In this document: positions 42,351 through 50,147 of the stretch, one piece after another
Layout of the letters: each line of letters starts with the position of its first letter
How positions within the stretch are numbered: position 1 is the first letter of the stretch
NCBI GenBank assembly: GCA_020636505.1
Contig: JACJXR010000002.1
Location: forward strand, 372,001-436,000
Length of the DNA: 64,000 nucleotides
DNA from: Chitinophagales bacterium
GTDB lineage: Bacteria > Bacteroidota > Bacteroidia > Chitinophagales > Chitinophagaceae
Reading direction: 5' to 3'
Notes under the pieces: model-generated
The model's database searches: none
What the model was told of the DNA's origin: nothing
The model's input: the letters and a program-made list of their open reading frames with translations, nothing else
Position numbers and translations under genes: made by a program

Positions 42351-42698
42351 ATGGCTTACGATGAAAAACTTGCGGGACGAATGGCCGCAATACTCGACGA
42401 AAAAGGCATCCCATATGAAGAAAAAGAAATGATGGGTGGCTACTGTTTGATGGTGAACGACAAAATGTGTGTGGGTATTTTCAAAGAAGAACTGATGGCA
42501 CGTATAGACCCAGACCTTACCGACAAAGTAGTGGAACAGACAGGCGTACGGCAAATGGAGATGGCGGGACGTACGATGAAGGGATATTTCTTAATAGACC
42601 CCGAAGTATTGAAAACCAAAAAGCAATTGGGTTATTGGATGCAGCTTTGCCTCGACTTCAACCCTAAAGCCAAATCGAGCAAGAAGAAAAAGAAGTAA
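42351..42698 (+). CDS. TfoX/Sxy family protein (N-terminal domain only)
   Basis: The 115 residues have the TfoX N-terminal domain pattern: an initial helix (DEKLAGRMAAILDEKG), EKEMMGGYCLMVNDKMCVGI (F/Y-G-G-x-x-x-M-x-x-x-K/N strand pair), then ELMARIDPDLTDK and GYFLIDPEVLKTKKQLGYWM. The tail is a lysine run (KAKSSKKKKK). Sxy/TfoX is a competence regulator in gamma-proteobacteria; the short Bacteroidota members are of unknown function. It is the last plus-strand gene before the AT-rich island. Confidence 0.8.
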   Translation: MAYDEKLAGRMAAILDEKGIPYEEKEMMGGYCLMVNDKMCVGIFKEELMARIDPDLTDKVVEQTGVRQMEMAGRTMKGYFLIDPEVLKTKKQLGYWMQLCLDFNPKAKSSKKKKK

Positions 42699-42712
42699 GG
42701 AATTAATGATGA

Positions 42713-43774
42713 TTAGAGTAGCTCTACATACTTAGGATTTGCAATGTCCTCTTTCCAATATTGTTTAATTAATCTCAGCTCATCCTTTTCTAATATGACA
42801 GAATTAGTTAACTTTTCTAAGTCTTGTAATTTTTTCAGAATTACCTTTCTACCTTTAATTGTAATCGGACCTAAACCAACTTGACCATTCCTTCTGACTT
42901 TCGATCTATATTTTTGATTATCCCTGAATTCTGATAGCCAATTTCTAAACGTAAAATAGGGCACTAATTCAGAATAACCATTTTCGATAAGTTTCTCAAC
43001 AGATTTATCCTTCCTGACTACAGTACATGTCCAGCAGCCAAACCTTCCTTTACCACATGGAGACCCTTTATCTTCTCTAAAAACAGGACATTCAGCACCA
43101 GCATCTTTGTATAAACTACCAATTACATTATGATTAATACTAACAGGAATTGACTTAAACTTTATTGTAGACCATACATCCTTTATAGAGTAATCAATTA
43201 TTGGGCTAAAAATCTTAGTATTACTTGACGCCTTTTGTTTGTAGTAGTATTTATCGATTCTATTCTCATTAAGAGTACGGTTTCTTTCCTCACTCTCATT
43301 TTTCCTTACACCTAACAAAACAATTGCTTGTTCTTTCGAGTTAATTGCTTTTTTTACAGGATTAATTCTTAAGTATTTTGTACACCATCTAAATATATTT
43401 GTAGGAGTTGGATAACCTTTACCAATTACTTTTACAAAAAAACGTTCTTCTAACTTAGGTTTTACAATTTTATACTGTATTGGAATACCTAAGCTATCAC
43501 ATTCATTCTTCAATGCGGAAAATGTTTCATACACATATTTTGTCACAATAGGATTCTCCACGCCAGTATCGCAATAAACTACTGTTACAGGCCTTTTGTA
43601 AACCTTTATATCTTTTAGTGCAGAAACGACAAGTGTTAATAACGCAGAAGAATCTTTTCCTCCACTATATCCGACAAACCAAGGTGTATCATTAGATAAA
43701 TATTCATTTCTAATCAATTCAATTGTCTTAATATCCTTTGTTGTAGGTAATAAACAGTTACTACAAAAGCTCAT
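42713..43774 (-). CDS. DndC-like PP-loop/Fe-S sulfurtransferase-type protein
   Basis: The 353-residue protein of the PAPS-reductase/DndC superfamily has the PP-loop SGGKDSS at 37-43 (WFVGYSGGKDSSALL) and VVYCDTGVENP. Four cysteines are placed as in the DndC iron-sulfur site: C131 (FRWCTKYLRINP), C240, C247 and C250 (SPCGKGRFGCWTCTVV). An extra N-terminal C4-x-x-C7 (FCSNCLLP) is unlike classic DndC and may bind zinc. DndC supplies activated sulfur for DNA phosphorothioation, but no dndA, B, D or E is nearby, so the role is open. The gene is clearly AT-rich (16 G+C in the 60 bases 43321-43380) and overlaps the upstream membrane-protein gene by 14 bases. Confidence 0.8.
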   Translation of the reverse strand: MSFCSNCLLPTTKDIKTIELIRNEYLSNDTPWFVGYSGGKDSSALLTLVVSALKDIKVYKRPVTVVYCDTGVENPIVTKYVYETFSALKNECDSLGIPIQYKIVKPKLEERFFVKVIGKGYPTPTNIFRWCTKYLRINPVKKAINSKEQAIVLLGVRKNESEERNRTLNENRIDKYYYKQKASSNTKIFSPIIDYSIKDVWSTIKFKSIPVSINHNVIGSLYKDAGAECPVFREDKGSPCGKGRFGCWTCTVVRKDKSVEKLIENGYSELVPYFTFRNWLSEFRDNQKYRSKVRRNGQVGLGPITIKGRKVILKKLQDLEKLTNSVILEKDELRLIKQYWKEDIANPKYVELL

Positions 43775-44405
43775 TTATGTATTGGTTTACTTGTCCTGCA
43801 TAATGCTGTTCTATATATGATAGCTGATCATTTGACAGTTTTATATGACTATTTATAGACAATAGGTGTAAGAAATATGATATGCCAGTTAACAATAGTA
43901 GTATCGAAGACCAACTAATAAATACAGTTTTTAGATCATGAAATACAAACGCAGATATGAAGTATATTAATGAAGATATTATAGAGATTATAAAAGCATC
44001 TGCAGTTGATGTCCAAAACAAACCGTTAAAGTAAACTTGTTGCGACTTCTTTTTTAATGATTCATCATTATCTATTATCTTATAGAAAATATTTTTAATA
44101 CTATTGTTTTGTATTAATTTTTTTCTTTCGTCGTCACTTAGTTGCCCGTCATAAATTTTCAATAAGCTATTCTTTATGTTTAAATCAATCTGTTTATAAG
44201 ATCTATTTGTAATTAAATGTCTGACATTTAACATGTGATACAGACCTCCGAATACTAATGCAACAACTAGTGCCCAGTTATAGTCACCTAGTTTTATTTC
44301 GTCAATTTCCTTATTTTCATTGACAGAAAAAAAAACAACAAAGCCCATATAGATTAATAGACCAGGGATAAGAACTCTTAGAGATTTCAATACAGTCTGT
44401 GTCAT
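43761..44405 (-). CDS. Four-helix membrane protein paired with the DndC-like gene
   Basis: The 214 residues have two N-terminal membrane helices (LRVLIPGLLIYMGFVVFF and WALVVALVFGGLYHML), a cytoplasmic-type middle of about 65 residues rich in charged amino acids (DGQLSDDERKKLIQNNSIK), and two further helices (AFIISIISSLIYFISAFVF and VFISWSSILLLLTGISYFL). No known family was recognised. It is the first gene of a two-gene AT-rich unit whose second gene is the DndC-like protein. Both were probably acquired together. A membrane effector or sensor for the pair is the natural guess, and it is only that. Confidence 0.7.
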   Translation of the reverse strand: MTQTVLKSLRVLIPGLLIYMGFVVFFSVNENKEIDEIKLGDYNWALVVALVFGGLYHMLNVRHLITNRSYKQIDLNIKNSLLKIYDGQLSDDERKKLIQNNSIKNIFYKIIDNDESLKKKSQQVYFNGLFWTSTADAFIISIISSLIYFISAFVFHDLKTVFISWSSILLLLTGISYFLHLLSINSHIKLSNDQLSYIEQHYAGQVNQYINELL

Positions 44406-44455
44406 AAAAGTGCATATTACCTAATAAAGATATGGCTGTTATTTGACAAGATACA

Positions 44456-44476
44456 GGGTGAAAACACCCATTTTTT
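44456..44476 (+). terminator. Possible orphan terminator hairpin
   Basis: GGGTG (44456-44460) and CACCC (44465-44469) form a short stem with a four-base loop, followed by ATTTTTT. It is oriented for plus-strand transcription, but no plus-strand gene ends nearby: the closest is TfoX, 1.76 kb to the left. The stem is only five bases, so this is weak. Confidence 0.4.
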
Positions 44477-44520
44477 GACTGGTAAGGATAACAACTCATC
44501 TTCGTCCTTATATTTGAAAC

Positions 44521-45135
44521 ATGCGTTATTTCATGAAACAACTAACAATACTTTTCTTATCCGTCATATTTTCGCTGAACAGCTTTGGACAACTGCCGGA
44601 GAACAGAGAAAGCGTTTGCCCACTACCCATCGGCAGCAAAGTACCCGATATGCAATTGGTGAACACGGACGGCAAGCAAGTATCCATAAAAGACATGGTT
44701 AGCAAAAAGCCGACGGTATTGATATTTTACCGTGGTGGGTGGTGCCCGTATTGCAATGCACACCTATCGGAAATAGGAAAAGTGGAGCAAGATATTTTGA
44801 AGGCGGGTTATCAAGTGGTGGCCATCAGCCCGGACATGCCCGAAGAATTGAATCATACCATTGACAAAAAAGAACTGAAGTACACCCTACTCTCTGACGG
44901 TGATGGTGCATTTTCCACAGCAATGGGTATCGCCTACCAAGCACCGGACAGCAAATGGAAGACCAATCAACTTCAAAAATATTCAGGCGGTAAGAACAAA
45001 GGCTACCTGCCGGTACCTTCTGTATTTGTATTAGATAAAAGCGGAGAGATCATATTCGAATATGTGAACCCGAACTACAAAAAACGCTTGAGTGCAGAAG
45101 TGCTGTTGGGCGTACTACGTACCATGAATCAATAG
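44521..45135 (+). CDS. Peroxiredoxin-like (AhpC/TSA) thioredoxin-fold protein
   Basis: From the ATG at 44521 the product is 204 residues; the ATG at 44533 (MKQLTILFLSVIFSLNSFGQ) is an equally good start and gives a cleaner signal peptide. The thioredoxin-fold core has a CPYC pair (C75, C78 in YRGGWCPYCNAH) and VVAISPDMPEEL, followed by LKYTLLSDGDGAFSTAMG and a typical PVPSVFVLDKSGEIIFEY. It should be a periplasmic or lipid-facing thiol peroxidase. A TATATTTG at 44509-44516 resembles a -7 element but has no -33 partner. It begins just right of the AT-rich island. Confidence 0.85.
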   Translation: MRYFMKQLTILFLSVIFSLNSFGQLPENRESVCPLPIGSKVPDMQLVNTDGKQVSIKDMVSKKPTVLIFYRGGWCPYCNAHLSEIGKVEQDILKAGYQVVAISPDMPEELNHTIDKKELKYTLLSDGDGAFSTAMGIAYQAPDSKWKTNQLQKYSGGKNKGYLPVPSVFVLDKSGEIIFEYVNPNYKKRLSAEVLLGVLRTMNQ

Positions 45136-46172
45136 AACTTCACACCCAACAATTCATTCACCACAAGGTCGGCAAAAGTATCGTCCATATTATTGGTGAG
45201 CACTATCACCGTCTTATCTTCGGCAGGAACGTACACCGCTGTGGCCACATAGCTTGCTTGTCTGCCGGTGTGATATATCAGTTCCTTGCCACCCACTTCT
45301 TTTCTGAATATACCGCAGCCGTACTCCGCCGTCTTCTCCCCTTTTTCAAAGGCGGTCATTTGCTTGTACGACTTTTCCATCAGCACCACCTTGCCTCTTA
45401 CCAATCTGGTGAAGAACCGATGCAGTTCGCTTGCTGTGGTTACAATGTTCCCATCACCGATGGATATGTCATTCACCGGTTTCATATACGCCACATCAAA
45501 AAGGTCTTTGCCTCTGAACATGGGGTGCGCCATGCCCGGTATTGCTTTGGAATAATACGGATACGTATTATCTAGCCCCCATGGTTTGAACAATAGGTCT
45601 TGATATACAAACGGTAAAGGCTGCTGAGCCACTTGTTCTATGATCAATGCCAGCAACAGATAATTGCTGTTGGAGTATTCGTGTTTGGCACCGGGTAGAA
45701 AATCGAACGTATCTATCAAGCCAATACAATAATCGGGGGTGTAATATTTGTCGGGGCGAGATAGAACAGTGTTCAACAACTCCACAGTGCCAAAATCTTT
45801 GATACCGCTTGAGTGGTTCATCAACTGGCGGATGGTGATATTGGGGCTGATGTATTCGTTATCAAGGGTAATGTACTTGCCTATGCTGTCGTTGATGTTC
45901 AGCTTGCCCATATCCTGCAACCTGAATATAGTGGTGGCTGTATAGGTTTTGGTGATGCTTCCTATACAGAATTTATGTTCATCCGTCATTGGTGTACCAT
46001 TATCCGCTTCGCCGATGGCGGCAGTACTTACCAGGTCGCCTTCGGACACCAAAGCGACGATGCCGTAGTCCTTTACAGAATCTTCATACTTTTTCAGAAC
46101 GTCTTTTACATAGCTTTGTGCAGAGAGTGTGGTCGGTAGTAGAAAGCACAAACTGTATATCAATGTTTTCAT
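45129..46172 (-). CDS. Serine hydrolase, beta-lactamase/class C family
   Basis: The 347-residue secreted protein has a signal peptide ending TLSAQ. The serine-penicillin-binding fold motifs are all visible: S72-I-T-K75 (GSITKTYT), Y166-S-N168 (HEYSNSNYLLL) and H301-T-G303 (IYHTGRQAS). In true class C beta-lactamases the last is KTG; HTG is common in esterases and D-peptidases of the family. So it may hydrolyse peptides, esters or lactams. It is convergent with the peroxiredoxin gene (overlap of seven bases). No lipobox is seen. Confidence 0.88.
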   Translation of the reverse strand: MKTLIYSLCFLLPTTLSAQSYVKDVLKKYEDSVKDYGIVALVSEGDLVSTAAIGEADNGTPMTDEHKFCIGSITKTYTATTIFRLQDMGKLNINDSIGKYITLDNEYISPNITIRQLMNHSSGIKDFGTVELLNTVLSRPDKYYTPDYCIGLIDTFDFLPGAKHEYSNSNYLLLALIIEQVAQQPLPFVYQDLLFKPWGLDNTYPYYSKAIPGMAHPMFRGKDLFDVAYMKPVNDISIGDGNIVTTASELHRFFTRLVRGKVVLMEKSYKQMTAFEKGEKTAEYGCGIFRKEVGGKELIYHTGRQASYVATAVYVPAEDKTVIVLTNNMDDTFADLVVNELLGVKFY

Positions 46173-46239
46173 ACCTCTAATATAGGAATAGAGGATGGAG
46201 GTGCACAGTACCTAAAAAATTATTAATTTATCGTTCAGA

Positions 46240-46941
46240 ATGGACATCAAACATCCACATCATACGGTCGATAATATTGTAACCGCACGTTACAACAAGC
46301 GATTTATCTTTCTTTTGGTAAGCCTTTGCACCTTTTTGTTCGGTGCATTGTTCATTCCGCCTGCATTCAGCAAGTACCTGTCGCCCATAATTATACTGCA
46401 ATTCACCTTCGCAGGATTGTTGCTGTTTCGCAACCACAACCGAAGAATATACAGAGGTATCGTATTCATGGTCATGTTGCTATTGATGCAAGAAGTGCTG
46501 AAGCTGGCATCGGCCAGTAGCAGAACAGCGACCTTGATAGCTGACGTCACTTATTTGTTGTACTTCATATTCATGACATTTGAAGTGTTCCGACAGATAC
46601 TGTTGGCACGCAGAGTGGACATCAACATGGTTGCCGGTGCTTTTTGTGGATTCCTCATGTTGGGCATATTGGGTAGTTTGATAATGACCATCATCGAACT
46701 TAGCGACCCCGGTGCATTTAGCGGTATAAGAACACAAGACTTCAACGAAGCTTTTCAAGACTTGATATATTACAGCTTTGTTTCTTTACTGACCATCGGT
46801 TATGGAGATATACTGCCGGTGACTTCCACGGCTCGTAAAGCCAGCCTGATGTTGGGTATTTTGGGATACTTCTACAACATCTTCGTGATAGGTGTGACGA
46901 TATCCAAGTTCATGATACAAAGAACGACGAACAACAAATAA
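46240..46941 (+). CDS. Potassium channel family protein
   Basis: The 233-residue membrane protein has about five to six hydrophobic segments. The last pair flanks the pore loop FVSLLTIGYGDILPVT, which carries the K+ selectivity filter TIGYGD. The following helix is LMLGILGYFYNIFVIGVTISKFM. The preceding helices (from about residue 20) resemble a degenerate voltage-sensor-like part without the Arg series. There is no C-terminal RCK domain. It would conduct K+ passively. The hairpin at 46977-47005 follows it. Confidence 0.88.
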   Translation: MDIKHPHHTVDNIVTARYNKRFIFLLVSLCTFLFGALFIPPAFSKYLSPIIILQFTFAGLLLFRNHNRRIYRGIVFMVMLLLMQEVLKLASASSRTATLIADVTYLLYFIFMTFEVFRQILLARRVDINMVAGAFCGFLMLGILGSLIMTIIELSDPGAFSGIRTQDFNEAFQDLIYYSFVSLLTIGYGDILPVTSTARKASLMLGILGYFYNIFVIGVTISKFMIQRTTNNK

Positions 46942-46976
46942 GCGACGTTACTTACTTTAATTTATACTTAATAAAT

Positions 46977-47005
46977 AACAAACCCCGCCATTGGCGGGGT
47001 TTGTT
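46977..47005. terminator. Strong bidirectional terminator
   Basis: A thirteen-base perfect stem, AACAAACCCCGCC (46977-46989) with GGCGGGGTTTGTT (46993-47005) and loop ATT, lies between the convergent channel and VOC genes. Confidence 0.85.
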
Positions 47006-47011
47006 GCAATG

Positions 47012-47398
47012 TTATTCTGCGTTGTTTTCCCAGAGCATCATATATGCTCCAGCAGGGTCTTGTATCAGGCAAAAGTGCCCTCCTTTTCCATCGGAGCGTT
47101 TTTCTCCGTGTACCTTACCACCGTTCGCTGCAACAGCCTCCAGACTCTTATCAAGATTTTCCACTCCCACATATATCAGCCACTGTGCCGGCAAACCTGT
47201 ATTACCACCTCTTGCATGGCAAACACCCGCCTGTGTATCTCCTGTTTCGGGGTGGTTCATACAATAGTCGTTGTAGCCTCCCATATCGAAGCTCTGTATA
47301 TCCCAACCGACGACATCGCTGTAAAATTTGCTTACGCTGTCGGCATCGTCGATGGTCAGGTCCATCCAACCTACTTTTCCTATATTCTTTTTGCTCAT
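47012..47398 (-). CDS. VOC family (glyoxalase/bleomycin-resistance-like) protein
   Basis: The 128-residue protein has the two beta-alpha-beta-beta-beta modules of the vicinal-oxygen-chelate fold: KVGWMDLTIDDADSVSKFYSD, VVGWDIQSF and later WLIYVGVENLDKSLEAVAANG. Possible metal ligands are in GHFCLIQDPAGAYMMLWE (E near the end) and an early position. No substrate can be assigned. It is 25 bases downstream of the DUF4199 gene in the minus-strand set with the LuxR-type regulator. A small stress or detoxification role is possible but not shown. Confidence 0.8.
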   Translation of the reverse strand: MSKKNIGKVGWMDLTIDDADSVSKFYSDVVGWDIQSFDMGGYNDYCMNHPETGDTQAGVCHARGGNTGLPAQWLIYVGVENLDKSLEAVAANGGKVHGEKRSDGKGGHFCLIQDPAGAYMMLWENNAE

Positions 47399-47423
47399 AG
47401 TATATTTTATTGTGATCGGTTAA

Positions 47424-47978
47424 TTATTCGATTGCTACATTTTTTGCAGGCAGTACATTTTTATTCCTAAGAATAGCGGCACATATCAGAGATACTATCA
47501 GCCCCACCCAGAACATTTCGCCAAACATGGTGAACAAGAACCTGTACAACGGATTGGTCATTATTTTCATCCAATACTTACCCTCTTCAATGGCTGCATC
47601 AATTTCGGTCTGTGCGGCTCCCACCTCTTTCATCTTCTCTACTTTGCTATCCATATAGCTTTCCATGAATTCTTGCCCGTCAATATTATTGATGCTCATA
47701 TATGCTTCCCAACCTGTGGAATACATAAAGCTTGCTATCAGCGAAATAAGCAAGCCGATAACAAACGCCTTACCGAACTTGATACTACCACCCAGATATT
47801 TGTCCCTATAAGTTTTGATGGCAAAAAATATGCTGGACAATGCCAATACCATCGTGGTATACCCAATGGCTTCGCCCGCCTCCATGTCTCCACTTAAAAC
47901 AGAAGGCATGGTCAAAAACATCAAAACAACGACTATAAGTCCTGCAGTGATACCGAATGTCAATACTACTTTTCTCAT
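47424..47978 (-). CDS. DUF4199 family membrane protein
   Basis: The 184 residues have four membrane helices: VVLTFGITAGLIVVVLMFL, AIGYTTMVLALSSIFFAI, FGKAFVIGLLISLIASFMY and LFTMFGEMFWVGLIVSLICA. The charged loop EFMESYMDSKVEKMKEVG and the first segment's EAGEAIGYTTMV fit DUF4199, a Bacteroidota family of unknown function. It lies between a membrane-anchored LuxR-type regulator (upstream) and a VOC gene. The intergenic space upstream (47979-48095) holds a nested palindrome listed separately. Confidence 0.75.
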   Translation of the reverse strand: MRKVVLTFGITAGLIVVVLMFLTMPSVLSGDMEAGEAIGYTTMVLALSSIFFAIKTYRDKYLGGSIKFGKAFVIGLLISLIASFMYSTGWEAYMSINNIDGQEFMESYMDSKVEKMKEVGAAQTEIDAAIEEGKYWMKIMTNPLYRFLFTMFGEMFWVGLIVSLICAAILRNKNVLPAKNVAIE

Positions 47979-48001
47979 AATTTTTCTTTTTTTGGTTTAT
48001 G

Positions 48002-48057
48002 CTGCAAATGAACGATCGAAGAGCGTTTTTTCATTCATACTTAAGTATGATTTGCAG
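48002..48057. promoter_or_regulatory. Nested palindrome upstream of the DUF4199 gene
   Basis: A perfect 14-base palindrome, CATACTTAAGTATG, lies at 48036-48049. The outer arms CTGCAAAT (48002-48009) and ATTTGCAG (48050-48057) form an inverted repeat around it. A further hairpin, TCACCC/GGGTGA (48073-48078 and 48083-48088), lies just downstream of the LuxR-type gene without a T-tract. The palindrome could be an operator for the neighbouring regulator. Confidence 0.45.
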
Positions 48058-48095
48058 TATTCACGGGCATTTTCACCCATTAGGGTGATATGGTA

Positions 48096-48545
48096 CTAAG
48101 GTATCAGTTGCAGCTCTTTTGCTCTTTGTACGGCCTGTGTACGTCGTTTTACATCCAACTTCACATACAAATTCGTAGAATGTGTTTTCACCGTATTCAG
48201 AGATATGAAGAGTTTATCCGCTATTTCTTGATTAGACAAACCATCAGACATCAGTTCCAACACATCATATTCTCGCGGACTGATACCCAAACGTTCCATT
48301 TCTTTTTCATTCAGCACAAAATCTTCTGCTCTAACCACAACTTCTACCTCTTTAATGACGGTTTCCGTTTTTCTTTGAATGATCTTGGTGGCCACCCATA
48401 TCCCCACAGCGGTAAAAAACAGTGCCACCAACCCTATATAAACCTCCATACTCAGGTCGCGGATGAAAAATTTGTATTCCAATACTTTCAGAACAAAAGT
48501 CAATACCGCCAATGCCAAACCATATATGAGGATCGTCCTCTTCAT
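48096..48545 (-). CDS. Membrane-anchored LuxR-type transcriptional regulator
   Basis: The ATG at 48545 gives 149 residues; the longer frame to 48584 adds a non-typical leader. Two N-terminal membrane helices (ILIYGLALAVLTFVLKVLEY and MEVYIGLVALFFTAVGIWVA) precede a basic linker and a LuxR-type C-terminal helix-turn-helix: GISPREYDVLELMSDGLSNQ, then EIADKLFISLNTVKTHSTN. There is no receiver domain, so it acts as a one-component, membrane-tethered regulator. The DUF4199 and VOC genes follow on the same strand, and a LytS-type kinase is transcribed divergently 46 bases away. Confidence 0.85.
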   Translation of the reverse strand: MKRTILIYGLALAVLTFVLKVLEYKFFIRDLSMEVYIGLVALFFTAVGIWVATKIIQRKTETVIKEVEVVVRAEDFVLNEKEMERLGISPREYDVLELMSDGLSNQEIADKLFISLNTVKTHSTNLYVKLDVKRRTQAVQRAKELQLIP

Positions 48546-48591
48546 ACGAGTAAAAATACCCGTTATTTGGAAAAAATGATACATTTATGAT

Positions 48592-50073
48592 ATGTTGAGG
48601 TGGTATAGGTATATACTGTGCATGGCTGCGTTGCTATGCACGAACTACGCATTTGCGTCTCCACAAAAGGACGAGGGTGTTGTGCCTGCGTCTTTGATAC
48701 TCGACCAACGTTGGAACTACGATAATTACACCCACTTAGTAGTACCGACTGTAGATTGGCTGCAAAGTACTCCGCTCGACAGTAATACCAAGCTTCGCAC
48801 TCGGCACGACAACTTTCTGATGTATTGGCTGCAGAAAAACGAAGATGTTACGGTACACATGCCCGACTATCTCATCAACTTTCAAAATGCAGACCGTGAG
48901 TTTTACTTTATTTATTCGGGAGGATGGATAAAACATGCACTATTGAACAAAGGTGCATCACGTAAGGATTGCAGTATTGCAGCCGTAGAGGCGGTGTTGG
49001 ATTATTACAACAAAGACAATGGCGTAGCCCGTAACGACTATTTGGATCATTTGGTGCAAATACAAAAAGACGGCAAGCTGAACAACCTGTTCGACTCGTC
49101 GGACAATGCGAACAACACTTATATATTCTTAAATAAGCCTGCCGATAAACATGATTTCAAACCCGATGAGAATTACTTCACCTTCAAGTATACGGGTATC
49201 AACTTCACTCGCAGCCTGAACTTAAAATACAGATACAAGCTTGAAGGCTACTACGACAAATGGATAGAAACGGATGAGGAAACCGTAACCTTCCCCAACC
49301 TGCCATCGGGCGATTTCACTTTCACGGTTGAAGCGTCTGTTTATCCCAACTTCGAGCATGCCGTGTCTGACAGTTACAGCTTTTGCATCGCCACACCTTT
49401 TTACAAAAGGCCATGGTTCATCATGCTAATGATATTGCTGTGCGTTGCAATAGTGACCCTGTATATGCGTTGGCGCGAACGCCAGTTGAAGAAGATAGCA
49501 GAGTTGGAGCATGAGCGTGTGTTGTTTGAGTACGAATACCTTAAGAGTCAGGTAAACCCACACTTTTTGTTCAATAGCCTGAACACACTTACCAGCCTGA
49601 TAGACAGCAACCCAAAAGGGGCTATAAAATATACGGACCACTTATCCGACCTGTATCGCAACATGTTGGCTCACCCCGACGACAACTTGGTAACCCTTGC
49701 AGATGAGTTGGATATTTTGCAGAACTATCTGCACATACAGAAGACCCGCTTCGGAGATGCACTGCAATTGGACATGGACATATCCGATGAGTTGCGCAAA
49801 GGCAAGCGCATCGTATACCTTGCATTGCAATTGGTGGTCGAGAACGCCATCAAGCACAACATTGTATCTCAAACACAACCTCTTGAAATAAACATCACGG
49901 CGAACGAACATGAGCTGGTGATCAGCAACCCCATCAATACCAAAGTGAGCAAAGAGAAAAGCAACGGTATGGGATTGGCCAATATCAGCAAACGGTATGC
50001 ACTGGCCACCAATCGTAATGTATGGTACGGTGAGGAGAACGGCTTGTTTGTTGTGAAGCTGCCTTTGTTGTAA
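48592..50073 (+). CDS. LytS-type sensor histidine kinase
   Basis: The 493-residue membrane kinase has a signal peptide (MLRWYRYILCMAALLCTNYA), then a periplasmic region of about 230 residues that ends in a Y_Y_Y-like domain (LKYRYKLEGYYDKWIETDEE). One membrane helix (WFIMLMILLCVAIVTLYM) is followed by a His_kinase domain of the LytS type. H324 is the phospho-acceptor in VNPHFLFNSLNTL. The ATPase N-box is VVENAIKHN and the G-box is NGMGLANI. No LytTR response regulator is adjacent; the divergent gene is a LuxR-type regulator without receiver. The sensed signal is unknown. Confidence 0.88.
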   Translation: MLRWYRYILCMAALLCTNYAFASPQKDEGVVPASLILDQRWNYDNYTHLVVPTVDWLQSTPLDSNTKLRTRHDNFLMYWLQKNEDVTVHMPDYLINFQNADREFYFIYSGGWIKHALLNKGASRKDCSIAAVEAVLDYYNKDNGVARNDYLDHLVQIQKDGKLNNLFDSSDNANNTYIFLNKPADKHDFKPDENYFTFKYTGINFTRSLNLKYRYKLEGYYDKWIETDEETVTFPNLPSGDFTFTVEASVYPNFEHAVSDSYSFCIATPFYKRPWFIMLMILLCVAIVTLYMRWRERQLKKIAELEHERVLFEYEYLKSQVNPHFLFNSLNTLTSLIDSNPKGAIKYTDHLSDLYRNMLAHPDDNLVTLADELDILQNYLHIQKTRFGDALQLDMDISDELRKGKRIVYLALQLVVENAIKHNIVSQTQPLEINITANEHELVISNPINTKVSKEKSNGMGLANISKRYALATNRNVWYGEENGLFVVKLPLL

Positions 50074-50096
50074 AAATTTTCAATCAACTCAAAAAG

Positions 50097-50127
50097 ACGA
50101 AGCCCGTACAAATTGTACGGGCTTCGT
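50097..50127. terminator. Bidirectional terminator between kinase and lipoprotein gene
   Basis: A near-perfect stem of 15 bases (50097-50111, ACGAAGCCCGTACAA, with 50113-50127, TTGTACGGGCTTCGT) lies between convergent genes. Tails are short (TATTAC) and AT-rich. Confidence 0.8.
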
Positions 50128-50147
50128 TATTACAGATAGTATGAAAC

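Noticed and set aside
42713..43774. Calling the PP-loop gene a true dndC of a Dnd system
   Set aside because: None of dndA, dndB, dndD or dndE is visible in the window, and the N-terminal CxxC differs from classic DndC.
42705..44450. Direct repeats or an integrase marking the AT-rich island as a mobile element
   Set aside because: I saw no integrase, no tRNA and no convincing direct repeats at the edges, so only the base-composition shift supports transfer.
44509..44516. TATATTTG before the peroxiredoxin gene as a promoter
   Set aside because: It matches the -7 consensus, but the nearest TTG leaves a spacer of about 31 bases, and the element is only four bases before the ATG at 44521.
45129..46172. 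Calling the serine hydrolase a class C beta-lactamase (AmpC)
   Set aside because: The third motif is HTG rather than KTG and the family has many esterases and peptidases, so only the broad family is safe.
48073..48088. TCACCC/GGGTGA hairpin after the LuxR-type gene as a terminator
   Set aside because: The stem is six bases and no T-tract follows on the minus strand.
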